This document shows, piece by piece, positions 47,901 to 57,698 of a DNA stretch of 64,000 bases. Made by a program: the position numbers and the translations under genes. Origin of the DNA: Phaeodactylibacter luteus (GTDB lineage: Bacteria > Bacteroidota > Bacteroidia > Chitinophagales > Saprospiraceae); NCBI RefSeq assembly GCF_007993045.1, contig NZ_VOOR01000011.1:62001-126000 (forward strand), in the 5' to 3' direction. The number at the start of each line of letters is the position of its first letter. The stretch's first letter is position 1. The notes beneath the pieces were generated by a model, which saw nothing but the letters and a program-made list of their open reading frames with translations, was not told the origin of the DNA and did not search any database.

Positions 47901-50900
47901 ATCGTTGCACACCGCAGCAGGCTCAATTTGGTCTTCAATACAAAAGGGCGCCTCGGTGACTGTGAAGTTGTTGCAATCGTCTGTCACTTTATAACGGATA
48001 GTGTGGCAGCCGATCGGGATGCCCGTCACAAAACGGGATTCACCGGGCTGAATCGTCTGGAATACAGTCGGTATTGTATCGTAGCCGATCAACAGCCCAA
48101 ACTGATTGACCAGGGGCACGACCTCATCAATTACGATGGAGGTTTGTACCTCCCAGCCAGAGCAGTTGTCTGTCACTCCCGGCATAGGCACCACAATAGC
48201 TGCGGTACAATCGAAGGTGCCCGTCGAGTAGACGAGCGGCTCGGGGATGCCGTCATTGTTCGTATCCGGGTTCGGAATGGTAACAGTAGGCCCTTCTACG
48301 TCCCCTACCCGTATGATCTGCAGTTGTGTCTCTACATTTTGCCCATTGGGCGCACAAAAGTCGATGAGGGTCCACTCCCGCACAATCCGGAAAGTGCCTT
48401 CACACTCGAACAGAGGTGCGCTGTCCTCGTAGGTCACCCCGATATTGCAGAGGCTCTGCCCAATATTGTAAGTACCGTAGAAGCCATCAAGCTGCGGAGC
48501 TGTAGAAGGGTCGGGCAGAGGGTTACCTGCCACATCGGTCTCATAGCTTTCTGTACAAGAGTAGAATACCGACTCAGGGAAGGGCATGATGTCAGACAAG
48601 CTTGCCGGGCGGAAGGTGATCTGCTGTGTACATTGCGTAGCATTGCCCGCAGGGTCGGTCACCGTGAAGGTCCGGTTGATGATCTGATCCTCACAGCTTT
48701 CTTGCCCCATCACCATCACGTCCTCGAAAGTAACGGTATTGAAATCGCCACAGTTGTCTAAAATCTGAGGCTGCCCAAGATCGGCCAGGCTGCCTACGTT
48801 GTCCATCACCAGGTCTAGCTCATTGCAAAGGAGATCGGCTTCTTGTGTGGGGCAGACAATCGTGGGCGAGGTCTGATCGGTTACTGAAATACGGCTTTCG
48901 CAGAAATTGCCACAGAAGGGGTCTACTACAAACGCGAACAACAGCTGCCCTACCTCTGCGCCAGTAATCGTATTGCCAATGCTCTGCCCAGCCTCGTTGA
49001 ACAGCTCGACCTGCAGGGAGTTCATACAGTCGTCTTCTCCTTCTAGGAGCATATCTGGAGAAACCACTATCTCACAGCTTGTGCCAAAGGTCACGTTGAT
49101 CTGATCGTTGCACGCAAACGCGGAAATGTCTTCCTTGTTCACTGTAACTGTTGCAGACTGCTGTGGGCAGCCGCCCATGCCACCTACCGTGTACACAAAA
49201 GTGTAAACCCCCATAGGCACATTGGTAAAGTCTACAGCTGCCGGGTTGACCAAGCTGACGCCGGAGGCCGTAGACTCCGTCCAGAAACCGCCCGGGCTTG
49301 GGTTTCCGCCTAGCCCATCAAACAGGTTCAGGATGACTTCATCCGGGGTGCAGGTCAGGCAGACCTCTAAAGTACCGTTGATCCCCGCATTGAGCCCATC
49401 GCAGTTGTCCAAGACAATCATGGCCGGGTCGTGGTCGTCCTCGTCCAAAATGGCCACGTTGCTGCCGGGGGCACCTGTACCGTTGCCATTGATGGCGTTG
49501 TCGGCAGCTGTGCCCGGAGCGCCGCCGGCATCATTGGCAGGGTTGGTATCATAAGGAGAATCGATATCTACAGGAGGCGTATTGCCAGCCACCTGATCGT
49601 CATCAGCTGCGCTGATCTCGGCAAAATTCGTAATGACAGAGCCCGTGTATGCCGGGTCTATCTGAAAGCGGATAGAAACAGTAGCAGTGCCACCGCCCGG
49701 AGCCACAGGGCCAGGGATTACCCGTGATGCCATACCTGAACCCAGCGCCCAGTTGGCATCATCCAAGATGAGGCCGGCAGGGATATAATCTGTCACCGTG
49801 ATGTTGTATGCCGGGAAATCACCTTGATTGGTGATGGTGATGTTGTATACCACATCATCGCCCAACGCATAAGGAGCCGGCGTCTGACCGGTATTCACCC
49901 GCTTTGTCAGTGCCAGGTCGAACACCGCCTCTGGTACTTGGGTGACAATGACTGTAGCGCTGTCGTAATCGTCTTCATTGGGCGCAGCCGCACCATTGCC
50001 AGGCGTGGAATCCAAATCCCCGGCCCCGATAGGGTTGCCTGCAGCCAGTATCTCAGCAGTATTGATGATGGACTCACCGCTATAATCCGCATCAATGATA
50101 AAAGTAATCGGAACCGTCACAATCTGCCCTGCGCTAATGCTCTCGATAGGTTGATTGAGAGTAGCTACGCCGCCAAGCAGGGTCCAGTCTGAGTCGTTCA
50201 GTATAAGCCCCTGGGGGACAAAGTCCGACAGCTCTACATTTTGGGCAACCAGCCCACCTTGATTATTGACGTGCAGGTTGAAGGTCACCTCATCTCCCGG
50301 CTCAAATGGCCCGACAGTAGCGACGGTCTTGACCAGCGCCAAGTCGAAGTTGCTCAAGAATACCGGGAAGGTAACGCTGCTGAAATCATCTTCCTGTGGC
50401 CCGCCGAAACCATTGTTTGGCGTAGAATCTATATCGGGAAGCCCCGCCGGGTTCGTTGCCGCACTGATTTCGCCAAAGTTAGTGATGGAGCTGCCTTGGA
50501 AGGCAATGCCGATGGCCAGATCCAGTGTGACTGTAGTGGATGCCCCCGGCGCCAAGGACGCAATTGGGTTGTTCAGGACAACTGTACTCCCATTTGAGGA
50601 CCAATTCAGGTCTGCTGGCAGCATGCCCTGCGGCACAAAGTCGCGCAAACGGATATTCTGCGCAGTGACATTGCCTTCGTTCGTTACCGTAAAGACGAAG
50701 GTCACTAGATCGCCGGGCAGGAATGGCCCTTGTGATTGCAGCCCTTTAGCGAGTGAGAGGTCGAACACCTGCTCTGTCTCTGGGCTGACCGTGATGGCAG
50801 CACTATCAAAGTCGTCCTCACCCTGCCCAGCCAGGCCATTGCCCGGGGTGGAGTCTTCGTCACTCAGGCTGAGGGGGTTGCTGAAGGAGAAGATTTCTGC

Positions 50901-53900
50901 AAAGTTATTGATGGACTGCCCGGCAAAATTGCCGTTGATCGTAAAGGTGATGTCCCGGGATACCGTACCGCCCACCGGAATATTAGCAATAGGCGTCTGC
51001 AGGCGGGCTGTAGCCCCTTGCATCTGCCAGTTGTTGTCGTCTAAGGTAAGCCCAAGGGGCACATAGTCTGCAAGCTGCACTTGCTGTGCACTGGTTGTCC
51101 CCTGATTTTCTACCGTAATGGTAAAGGTCACCGTACTGCCTGGGACAAATGGGCCAGGGGTTGCGGCTGTGTTCAGGCTCTTTTCCAAGGCCAGGTCAAA
51201 AGTTTGCTGTGGATAGGTAATGGTAATGGCAGCGCCATCGAAGTCGTCTTCATTTTGCCCGTTCAAGCCGTTGCCGGGGACAGAGTCCTCATCATTTAGG
51301 CCCAAGCCGTTGGTGGCTGACAATATCTCGGCAAAGTTGCTGATGGACGGGGCGGTGAAATCATCTGCGATCAGGAAAGATATGTTCACTGATTGGCTGT
51401 TGCCAGGCTGCAGATTGGTGATGGCCCCGTTGTAAACGGCATTGCCCCCGCTTATGGACCAGGCCGGGTCATTGAGCACGAGCCCTTCCGGGATAAAATC
51501 GCGCAAACTGACCGTCTGCGCCGTCAGGTCGCCCTGATTGGACACCGTGAGGCGGAAGGTCACTGCACTGCCCGGAGAGAATGGGCCAGGCGTCAGTGTA
51601 GTATTCAATGATTTCACCAAGGCCAGGTCAAACTGATTCTGGATCACAGCGATAGTGGCCCCGTCGTAGTCATCTTCGTTCGCACCCTGAACACCGTTGC
51701 CCGGCGTAGAGTCTACATCGGCCAGGCTGAACCCATTGCTTGCGGCTGAGATTTCTGCAAAGTTGGTCAATGAAGTTTGGGCGAAAGCCCCGCTGATGAC
51801 AAAACGGATGTCCCGGCTGAGGGTCGCGCCAGGGGCTAGGCTGCCTAGCCCGCCATCGAGCTGGGCAAAGCTGCCGTTCTGCATCCAGTTCGGATCGTTC
51901 AGGATAAGGCCGTTGGGGATGTAATCGCGCACTTGAACATTCTGCGCCTGCACATTTCCCTGGTTGGTGACACTGATGCGGAAGACCACTTCATCTCCAG
52001 GCAGGAACGGGCCGGGGGTTTCGCTCGTTTTCAGCGATTTGCTGAGCGCCAGGTCGAAGGTACGGGTTTCCATATTGATGGTCGCCCCGTCAAAATCGTC
52101 CTCCCCAGCTTCTACTGCACCGTTGCCCGGGGTAGAATCCACATCAGGCGATCCAGCTGCGTTCGAAGCACTAAGGATTTCAGCGAAGTTGGTCAGTGTT
52201 GTGCCCGAATAGCCGCTACCGATGAACAGCGAAATATTGCGGGTGACCGATTGCCCAGGGGCCAGGTTGACAATAGGCTGAAGCAGGCGGACCTGGTTAT
52301 TGCCTATGCTTTCCCAGTTGTTGTCGACGAGGAAAGTGCCATTTGGCAGGTAGTCCACCACTTGTACTGCTGTTGCGGTAGCTTCACCTTCGTTAGTGAC
52401 TGTAATGCCAAAGGTAACAGACTGCCCTGGGCTGAAAGCCGCGCCCTCTGTAACCACGGTTTTTTCCAAAGACAGATCAAACTCCTGCTGACAGGAAATA
52501 GTGATATCAATGGCATCGTCATCGTCTTCATCGTGGCTGCCATTCGCAGGCGTGGAATCCACATCGGGCTGAGCATTGCCTGCTCCGCGGATCTCCGCGC
52601 AGTTAGTAGCCACTGCACCACAGGCTATATCACTCCGCACTTGGAAAGTGATGGGCACGGAAACGGTCTGCCCTGGCGCGATAGACGGTATAGGATTGAT
52701 GAGCCGGAGGGTATTGCCACCTGCAGCCTGCCAATCTGCATCTGCCGGCAGCAGCTGTTGGAAAGGGTAGTAATCGTTCAGCCCTACGTTGACTGCTGTG
52801 ATATTCCCTTGGTTGACCACATTGAGGCTGTAGGTAACGAGCTGGCCCGGGGCATACGGCCCTTGAGTAAGCACCGTCTTGCTCAAAGCCAAATCAAATT
52901 GCTGCGCAATGGCAATCAGGCTGTTATCGAAGTCGTCTTCGTTGGGGTCCCCATTATCGGGGGTGGAATCATCATCAGGCAAGCCCAGAGGATTGCTGAA
53001 GCTACGGATCTCTGCTGTATTATTGATGGATGTGCCTGTGTAGCCACTATCGATATTGAAAGTAATGTCTACGTTTTGAGCGGCACCGCCAGGGATGACA
53101 GCTATAGGATTATTCAGGGTAGCGATGCCGTTGGCCGCAGTCCAGTCTGCGTCAGCAAGGGTCAACCCTTGGGGGATATAGTCGGACAATTGTACCTGTG
53201 TAGCCTGTAGCGTACCCTCATTTTTGACTTGAAGGGTAAAGGTCACGGTACTGCCCGGTGCGAACGGGCCGCTGCTGCTGACCGATTTGTTAAGGGAAAG
53301 GTCAAAGTTCTCAACCGCTTCTGTCACCTGAATGGTTGCACTGCCGTTATCGTCTTCGGCATTGTCTACTCCATTAAAAGGGACAGAGTCGATATCCGGC
53401 AAGCCCAAATTATTGGAACCTGAGATGATTTCCGCGCGGTTGGTGATGCCGAGCCCGCTCATGCCGTTCTCTACCTGACAGGTAATAGACACGGTGGCGG
53501 AAGCTCCCGGGGCAATAACAGGGATGGGCACCATCAGGAGCGCCGTGCTCAGGTTGGGCATCCAATCGGGGTCAGCCAGCGAGAGCCCGTCCGGCAGGTA
53601 GTCGATCACACCGACATCAAAAGCAGTCAGGTTGCCTTCGTTGGTGACAATAATGTTGAAAGTCACCAGCTGTCCTGGAGCAAATGGGCCGGGGCTGCTC
53701 ACTTCTTTGGCCAGCGAAAGGTCAAAGACATTTTGTGGCTGCTCCAAAATGATGGTAGCTGTTGCATCGTCATCTTCGCTATTGCTGAAGTTGCCTGGGG
53801 TGGAGTCTGTATCGGGCTCATTGGCCGGGTTGTTGAAGCTCTTGATCTCACCGGCATTGGCCAGGCTAGTAGCTTCTACCCCTTCGCCAATGCGGAAAGT

Positions 53901-56900
53901 GATCGGCACGTTGACACTTGCGCCAGGCAGAACAGCCAAGATGGGCGTATTGAGGTTTGCCTGCCCTCCGGACATAAACCAGTTGTTATCTTCCAAAGTC
54001 AGGCCTTCCGGCACGTAATCAGCAAGCTGTATGTTTGTCGCCAGCAGGGAGCCTTCATTGTGGACGCGGAAAGTAAAAGTCACGAGCTCGCCCGGGGCGA
54101 ACGGGCCGCCCAGCGGGGCCAGCTTTTCCAAGGCCAGGTCAGCCGTTGGCTGAATGACAATCAGCTCACTGTCCTGATCATCTTCTTCAGGTATATTATT
54201 GCCAGGGGTAGAGTCTTCGTCAGCCGCGCCGCCTTCCGCGGAAAGGATTTCAGCCCTGTTGACAATATTAGGCTGTGCAAAAAAGGCATTGATCGAGAAG
54301 GTGATATCCCGCGCCACCGTCTCGCCTGGCGCAATACTAGCGATTGGAGACAACAGCGTGGCTTCCCCATCTGCTACCGCCCAGTTGTTATCGTTGACTG
54401 TCAGGCCATTGGGGATAAAATCTCGCAATTGGACATTAGCTGCCTCCAAGTCGCCTTCGTTAGTGACGGCCAGGGTGAAGGTCACTTCCTGCCCAGGCTC
54501 AAAAGGGCCTGCCCCATTCACTGTCTTTTCCAGTGAAAGGTCAAAGACGGCCGTAGCTTCTACCGGGATTTCGACGAAGCCATAGTCATCTTCCCCTTGG
54601 GCATCATTGCCGTTGATAAAGTCAGGCTGAGAATCCAGATCGGCATAGTTCACAGCATTGTTAGCTTGCCCAATTTCTGCAGCATTGATTATTGAAGCCC
54701 CATCAAAATCCGGGCTGATGCGGTACGTCGGGGTGAGCACCAGGGAATCGCCAGGTGCAATAGCCGGCAAAGTAAAAATATTACCGCTCTGATGGTAAGG
54801 GCCGGCATCGACCAGGCTGAGCCCAGCAGGGAGGTAGTCGATCACCCTTGCAAAGGTGCTGCTCAGCACGCCCTCGTTCTTGACCGTAATATTGAAGCTG
54901 ACCAGGCTGCCCGGCTGAAATGGGGGCGGGGTCAATGTGGTATCTATTGTTTTGGACAGTGCAAGGTCGAAGTAGACTTCCTGGAAGCCGGCATCCAGCG
55001 AATGGTTTGCCAGGCCAGCCTGCCCTGCAGTATAAACAATCAGAGGCAAGCCTGAGGGGACATCGCCAGGCAGGGATTCAGCAGGCAGGCCAGGGTCAAC
55101 GGATGAATCGTTGAAAGCGGGTACAGCGCCCTCGCCCTGCAACTTAGCCGTTGGCTGAAATATCCGGTTGTTCAAGCGGATGTACTGATTAGAAGGGTTC
55201 TGATCATCCCGCCCGAATACGATATAGTAGGTTTCGCCAGGCAGTATACGGCCTTCGCTGGCCCACTGCTCCTGCAGGTTGTTCGAATGGGTAAAGGTAT
55301 ACCGGCCTTCCGCGTTGGTGGCCGTACGGGCCAGGTACTGCCCGTTGGCATCATAAAGACTTACCCGAAGCCCAGGCATAGGCGGCTCACAAGGATTTTG
55401 CACCCCATTGCCGTCCTCGTCTTCCCATACATAATCGCCCAGCTGAATAGCAGGTGGCTGGCAGATACAGAAGTGCAGGTCGCTGATGCCAATCATTTGG
55501 GAGGCTGGGTCAGTTCCTCCTGTAGCGCCCGCCTCGAGGCGCACTACTACGGAGTCTATCTTTTCAGGTATCTGCACCCGCACATTGCCTGCCGTGTTGA
55601 CCGGATTGAGGCTTAGGGTACCGCCCAGGTAAGTATTGGCATTGAGCACCGTCGTGGCCGGGCCCGTATAGCTGCCATCGGCGCTGATGTTGCCTAAGGC
55701 AAGCGGGACCTCCACCCCTTCCAGGAAAGCCCGGACCGTGACGTGGTCCTGATAGCTGCCTGGCAGGGCATCGATGCCCAGCACAGCAAACTCAACTTGT
55801 TCTACTGGCAGGTTGAAGCTAAAACCGCTTTCTACATACTGCCCTGCCGCCGAAGCGTTCATAGCTAAAGGCCAAAAGCCTCGGGTACCGCCCAGCGGTG
55901 TCTGATCGTTGTCCACTTTAAACCCGCTGCTTGCGGCAATGCCGGAGGGGTCGCTGTTGTGCACAGAAACAGTTGCCGTGCCGACCATGAGCGGCAGCGC
56001 ATCTGCTGCGTTGTCCGCTTGCAGGATCCAATCGAGGCGCCGGGTACATTGAGGGGCGACCGGGACAGGGCTTTCGCACCAGGCGATATCGCCAAGGCCA
56101 ATGGCCTGCAAGCCAGGGTTGACTGCCCCCGAAGCCGTTGCAGTATAAGTGATGGACACTTGGTCCACCGTTTCCCTAAACTCCACTATAACGTTGCCCC
56201 GGGTAGAGGCATCATTAACGGCTGTGGTGCCTTCAAAAACCCCATCGCCGAGGTAGTTGACATCCAGCCCGATGATGGTCTCATCCAGATCTAGTGCTAC
56301 CGGGCGGCCGCCAAGGTAAGCCTTCACCACAACGCGGTCTACGGCATCCCCATTGACATCGATATCCAAAATGGGCACAATGAGCCGCTGCACAGGCCGG
56401 TTGAGGGAAAAGACGACCCCTACGTCCTGCGGGCGGGCGGGGTTGCTGTTGTCGCCTTCCATTTCCAGCAGGTAGTACTCCTGTTCGCCCCCCAGCATAT
56501 TGTGGTATACACGATGGGTGTAAGGCGTGCCCCCATCTGTGCTCCGTGCCCAAGCGATTTCATCTCCACCGATTTCGCGGGTAAAGGGAGGGAAAGGGAA
56601 AGGGATCGCTCCATTGGCGACCTGGCCCCAATCCAGGGTGTTAAAGTTTTCTATGCAGTTGTTCACCGGGTTGTCCGGGTTGAAACAATCCTCCTCCGTA
56701 TTGACCGGTGCGAAGCCTACAAGCAGCGTACAATTGCCCGCATCCGTGAATTGCACATTCGACTTGTGCTGTGTGCCCAGGAAAGTGGAAAACAAGTTGC
56801 TGCCAGAAGGCGGGCGGAACTCCACGCGGTAAGCAGCCCCGGGCTCAAGCCCGGTAATCCGCCACTGCCCATCGGCATTGGTAAAAGCACTGCCCGCCAG

Positions 56901-57431
56901 CTGGCCTTCACAATCATAAGCTTCCACCAAGACGTTGGGCAAGGCAGGCTCTGCGCCCATTTGGCCATCCAAATTGAAGTCTTGCCAGGCAAGGCCACCG
57001 ATTTCATCGCTATCCCCTTCGCAAGGGGGCGTACAGGCTATTGCATCCACGAAGGTGTCCGCACTGCAACCGGCTGAACCGGGCACGCTAATCTCTACGG
57101 GGAAGCCGCTGCCAGGGCCAGGCAGGGGCAGGGAGAGGGTAGCATTCCCGTTATCCAAAGCGATGGGGAAAGCCTGGGTACTGCCTGCCACTGATATATT
57201 GAGCGCCTCTGCATCTACACCGGACCAGGAAAAAGCGATTTCCAATTCAAATGCGCTGTTCCCATCGGCAAAATTGCAGGACACCTCTGCATGATCCAGG
57301 CTAACCGCACAGGATGCTTGTGCCCGGAGCAGGGCGGGTGCCAATAGCAGTACTAGCCCTGAGAGGAAGGTAGCCGCATGGCGGCGAGCTTGGGTTTCCA
57401 GGCTGTTCAGTAAGGTGTAGCAATGTCTCAT
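44910..57431 (-). CDS. Giant 4,173-residue surface protein with a DUF11 array, cysteine-rich module and T9SS domain
   Basis: The ATG at 57431 is chosen because it leads into the export signal (FLSGLVLLLAPALLRAQA); in-frame ATGs at 57452 and 57521 are less likely. In order: SdrD/Cna-B-like domains (GLAWQDFNLDGQ, LGDYVWEDEDGNGVQNPCEP) and choice-of-anchor-type domains; about 13 DUF11-type repeats between residues 820 and 2,660, each opening FDL(A/S)L.K and containing (D/N)(F/Y)(I/V/L)P.G; a cysteine-rich module (about 2,767-3,780) paralogous to the 38794 protein; a dockerin-like pair (NGISTLDLITIQQHLLG and DANRSNAITTLDMIEIQKLI); a cohesin-like domain (LEGYQFTLEFDPAVLQ); and a T9SS sorting domain (HQNRPNPFGESTVIGFEL). 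It is likely a long fibre or adhesin outside the cell. Confidence 0.93.
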   Translation of the reverse strand: MRHCYTLLNSLETQARRHAATFLSGLVLLLAPALLRAQASCAVSLDHAEVSCNFADGNSAFELEIAFSWSGVDAEALNISVAGSTQAFPIALDNGNATLSLPLPGPGSGFPVEISVPGSAGCSADTFVDAIACTPPCEGDSDEIGGLAWQDFNLDGQMGAEPALPNVLVEAYDCEGQLAGSAFTNADGQWRITGLEPGAAYRVEFRPPSGSNLFSTFLGTQHKSNVQFTDAGNCTLLVGFAPVNTEEDCFNPDNPVNNCIENFNTLDWGQVANGAIPFPFPPFTREIGGDEIAWARSTDGGTPYTHRVYHNMLGGEQEYYLLEMEGDNSNPARPQDVGVVFSLNRPVQRLIVPILDIDVNGDAVDRVVVKAYLGGRPVALDLDETIIGLDVNYLGDGVFEGTTAVNDASTRGNVIVEFRETVDQVSITYTATASGAVNPGLQAIGLGDIAWCESPVPVAPQCTRRLDWILQADNAADALPLMVGTATVSVHNSDPSGIAASSGFKVDNDQTPLGGTRGFWPLAMNASAAGQYVESGFSFNLPVEQVEFAVLGIDALPGSYQDHVTVRAFLEGVEVPLALGNISADGSYTGPATTVLNANTYLGGTLSLNPVNTAGNVRVQIPEKIDSVVVRLEAGATGGTDPASQMIGISDLHFCICQPPAIQLGDYVWEDEDGNGVQNPCEPPMPGLRVSLYDANGQYLARTATNAEGRYTFTHSNNLQEQWASEGRILPGETYYIVFGRDDQNPSNQYIRLNNRIFQPTAKLQGEGAVPAFNDSSVDPGLPAESLPGDVPSGLPLIVYTAGQAGLANHSLDAGFQEVYFDLALSKTIDTTLTPPPFQPGSLVSFNITVKNEGVLSSTFARVIDYLPAGLSLVDAGPYHQSGNIFTLPAIAPGDSLVLTPTYRISPDFDGASIINAAEIGQANNAVNYADLDSQPDFINGNDAQGEDDYGFVEIPVEATAVFDLSLEKTVNGAGPFEPGQEVTFTLAVTNEGDLEAANVQLRDFIPNGLTVNDNNWAVADGEATLLSPIASIAPGETVARDITFSINAFFAQPNIVNRAEILSAEGGAADEDSTPGNNIPEEDDQDSELIVIQPTADLALEKLAPLGGPFAPGELVTFTFRVHNEGSLLATNIQLADYVPEGLTLEDNNWFMSGGQANLNTPILAVLPGASVNVPITFRIGEGVEATSLANAGEIKSFNNPANEPDTDSTPGNFSNSEDDDATATIILEQPQNVFDLSLAKEVSSPGPFAPGQLVTFNIIVTNEGNLTAFDVGVIDYLPDGLSLADPDWMPNLSTALLMVPIPVIAPGASATVSITCQVENGMSGLGITNRAEIISGSNNLGLPDIDSVPFNGVDNAEDDNGSATIQVTEAVENFDLSLNKSVSSSGPFAPGSTVTFTLQVKNEGTLQATQVQLSDYIPQGLTLADADWTAANGIATLNNPIAVIPGGAAQNVDITFNIDSGYTGTSINNTAEIRSFSNPLGLPDDDSTPDNGDPNEDDFDNSLIAIAQQFDLALSKTVLTQGPYAPGQLVTYSLNVVNQGNITAVNVGLNDYYPFQQLLPADADWQAAGGNTLRLINPIPSIAPGQTVSVPITFQVRSDIACGAVATNCAEIRGAGNAQPDVDSTPANGSHDEDDDDAIDITISCQQEFDLSLEKTVVTEGAAFSPGQSVTFGITVTNEGEATATAVQVVDYLPNGTFLVDNNWESIGNNQVRLLQPIVNLAPGQSVTRNISLFIGSGYSGTTLTNFAEILSASNAAGSPDVDSTPGNGAVEAGEDDFDGATINMETRTFDLALSKSLKTSETPGPFLPGDEVVFRISVTNQGNVQAQNVQVRDYIPNGLILNDPNWMQNGSFAQLDGGLGSLAPGATLSRDIRFVISGAFAQTSLTNFAEISAASNGFSLADVDSTPGNGVQGANEDDYDGATIAVIQNQFDLALVKSLNTTLTPGPFSPGSAVTFRLTVSNQGDLTAQTVSLRDFIPEGLVLNDPAWSISGGNAVYNGAITNLQPGNSQSVNISFLIADDFTAPSISNFAEILSATNGLGLNDEDSVPGNGLNGQNEDDFDGAAITITYPQQTFDLALEKSLNTAATPGPFVPGSTVTFTITVENQGTTSAQQVQLADYVPLGLTLDDNNWQMQGATARLQTPIANIPVGGTVSRDITFTINGNFAGQSINNFAEIFSFSNPLSLSDEDSTPGNGLAGQGEDDFDSAAITVSPETEQVFDLSLAKGLQSQGPFLPGDLVTFVFTVTNEGNVTAQNIRLRDFVPQGMLPADLNWSSNGSTVVLNNPIASLAPGASTTVTLDLAIGIAFQGSSITNFGEISAATNPAGLPDIDSTPNNGFGGPQEDDFSSVTFPVFLSNFDLALVKTVATVGPFEPGDEVTFNLHVNNQGGLVAQNVELSDFVPQGLILNDSDWTLLGGVATLNQPIESISAGQIVTVPITFIIDADYSGESIINTAEILAAGNPIGAGDLDSTPGNGAAAPNEDDYDSATVIVTQVPEAVFDLALTKRVNTGQTPAPYALGDDVVYNITITNQGDFPAYNITVTDYIPAGLILDDANWALGSGMASRVIPGPVAPGGGTATVSIRFQIDPAYTGSVITNFAEISAADDDQVAGNTPPVDIDSPYDTNPANDAGGAPGTAADNAINGNGTGAPGSNVAILDEDDHDPAMIVLDNCDGLNAGINGTLEVCLTCTPDEVILNLFDGLGGNPSPGGFWTESTASGVSLVNPAAVDFTNVPMGVYTFVYTVGGMGGCPQQSATVTVNKEDISAFACNDQINVTFGTSCEIVVSPDMLLEGEDDCMNSLQVELFNEAGQSIGNTITGAEVGQLLFAFVVDPFCGNFCESRISVTDQTSPTIVCPTQEADLLCNELDLVMDNVGSLADLGQPQILDNCGDFNTVTFEDVMVMGQESCEDQIINRTFTVTDPAGNATQCTQQITFRPASLSDIMPFPESVFYSCTESYETDVAGNPLPDPSTAPQLDGFYGTYNIGQSLCNIGVTYEDSAPLFECEGTFRIVREWTLIDFCAPNGQNVETQLQIIRVGDVEGPTVTIPNPDTNNDGIPEPLVYSTGTFDCTAAIVVPMPGVTDNCSGWEVQTSIVIDEVVPLVNQFGLLIGYDTIPTVFQTIQPGESRFVTGIPIGCHTIRYKVTDDCNNFTVTEAPFCIEDQIEPAAVCNDDLNISLGGDGAARVFASDVDEGSNDNCEIATLEVRRLVELDPGDCSDVTDYYTDWGPFVDFTCCDAGRMVTIELRVTDIYGNQNICWLEVLVEDKINPFCIAPPSTSISCADLPGSFVPEDTQALEALFGFAEGDDDCGPVSVQEFAADVNLDDCGFGTIVRTFQAADAAGNLSTNTCSQVITVEQEFNYTIKFPKDEVSNCGVPSPDTILLNGMGCDMLSVNVEDEIFTPNGSSSDPACYKIFRRYRVQNMCEWDGISGPLIVGRNEDCDGAPGDEDVWVVRTPGSTFIDRDGNPNNSVPAFGTKGTSCDGNTNPAGYWRTVQSVGYWQYTQIIEVRDTEAPQISFTDPGQFCSINQVTCNANVDFPFVVAENCDPENLSISVSLDAGANGSIDFNVSSELSGTYPNYSIGGEYPIGSHAFVVTVEDGCGGNTAVATLPFEVVDCAAPTLTCLNGLTFNLQALPPDTDIDGDGQIDIAGAGIWASDFHINESDCSDDTIGFAINLPGETPDFSQTSLYFTCEDVGTIDVEVYFFDSAYNPEAVQPDGSIGGPNWDFCTTFIELTDNNSVCDNPEAAPMMAGLISRENDDAVQDVEVALSGAMSSMAMTSSNGTYEFAELPMGYDYTLTPSRNNDHRNGISTLDLITIQQHLLGISLLDSPYKRIAADANRSNAITTLDMIEIQKLILGEITEFTNNTSWRFVDREFSFPVPSNPWFSVFPESISVNDLDSDVMSNDFVAIKIGDVNNSATTTQFSGLEERSSETVALRLEDHHLQADSQVIVPFAVAAADQLEGYQFTLEFDPAVLQLADVSYGIADENSLGLYDAAQGRITASWYDQHAFEWPEDGQLELFALTFEVLSTGGGALSSELLLSSAVTTAEAYRRDGARLGVALDFGQALPTGTASATAMPFRLHQNRPNPFGESTVIGFELPEAGTAQLQVYDLQGRLLKRVAGHYAAGYHEVALRREDLGTTGVLYYQLQAAGQTATRKMVLLK

Positions 57432-57676
57432 GTGACTAAAATTTGTAAGCATAATGAAGCTGGCGGGGTGCGGGCACCCCAATAGTTTAAGGGTATATGT
57501 TTGGGATTCAACCGTCAGCATCCTTGTGGGAGCTGCCGCTACACAGTACCGTGTGCAAATTCCGCGCCAATTTTTTTTTATAGACGCATCTTTTGCCGAA
57601 CGAGTACATGTTTTTTTTGCGCAGACAGCATTTCACTGTCCCACAAATTTTCTGGAATACTTAAACAATTGAAAGG

Positions 57677-57698
57677 TTTGTAAAGGGCTCTTTACAAA
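57677..57698. promoter_or_regulatory. Perfect inverted repeat upstream of the 4,173-residue protein gene
   Basis: TTTGTAAAG (57677-57685) and CTTTACAAA (57690-57698) are perfect inverted repeats with a four-base spacer, about 250 bases upstream of the start at 57431. The same 840-bp gap (57432-58271) also holds a small hairpin GGGGTG/CACCCC at 57465-57480, an orphan terminator and repeat copy 6. Confidence 0.5.

Noticed and set aside
51933-53210. 425-codon plus-strand frame opposite the DUF11 array
   Set aside because: It mirrors the repeat structure of the real gene in an antisense frame and has no independent support.
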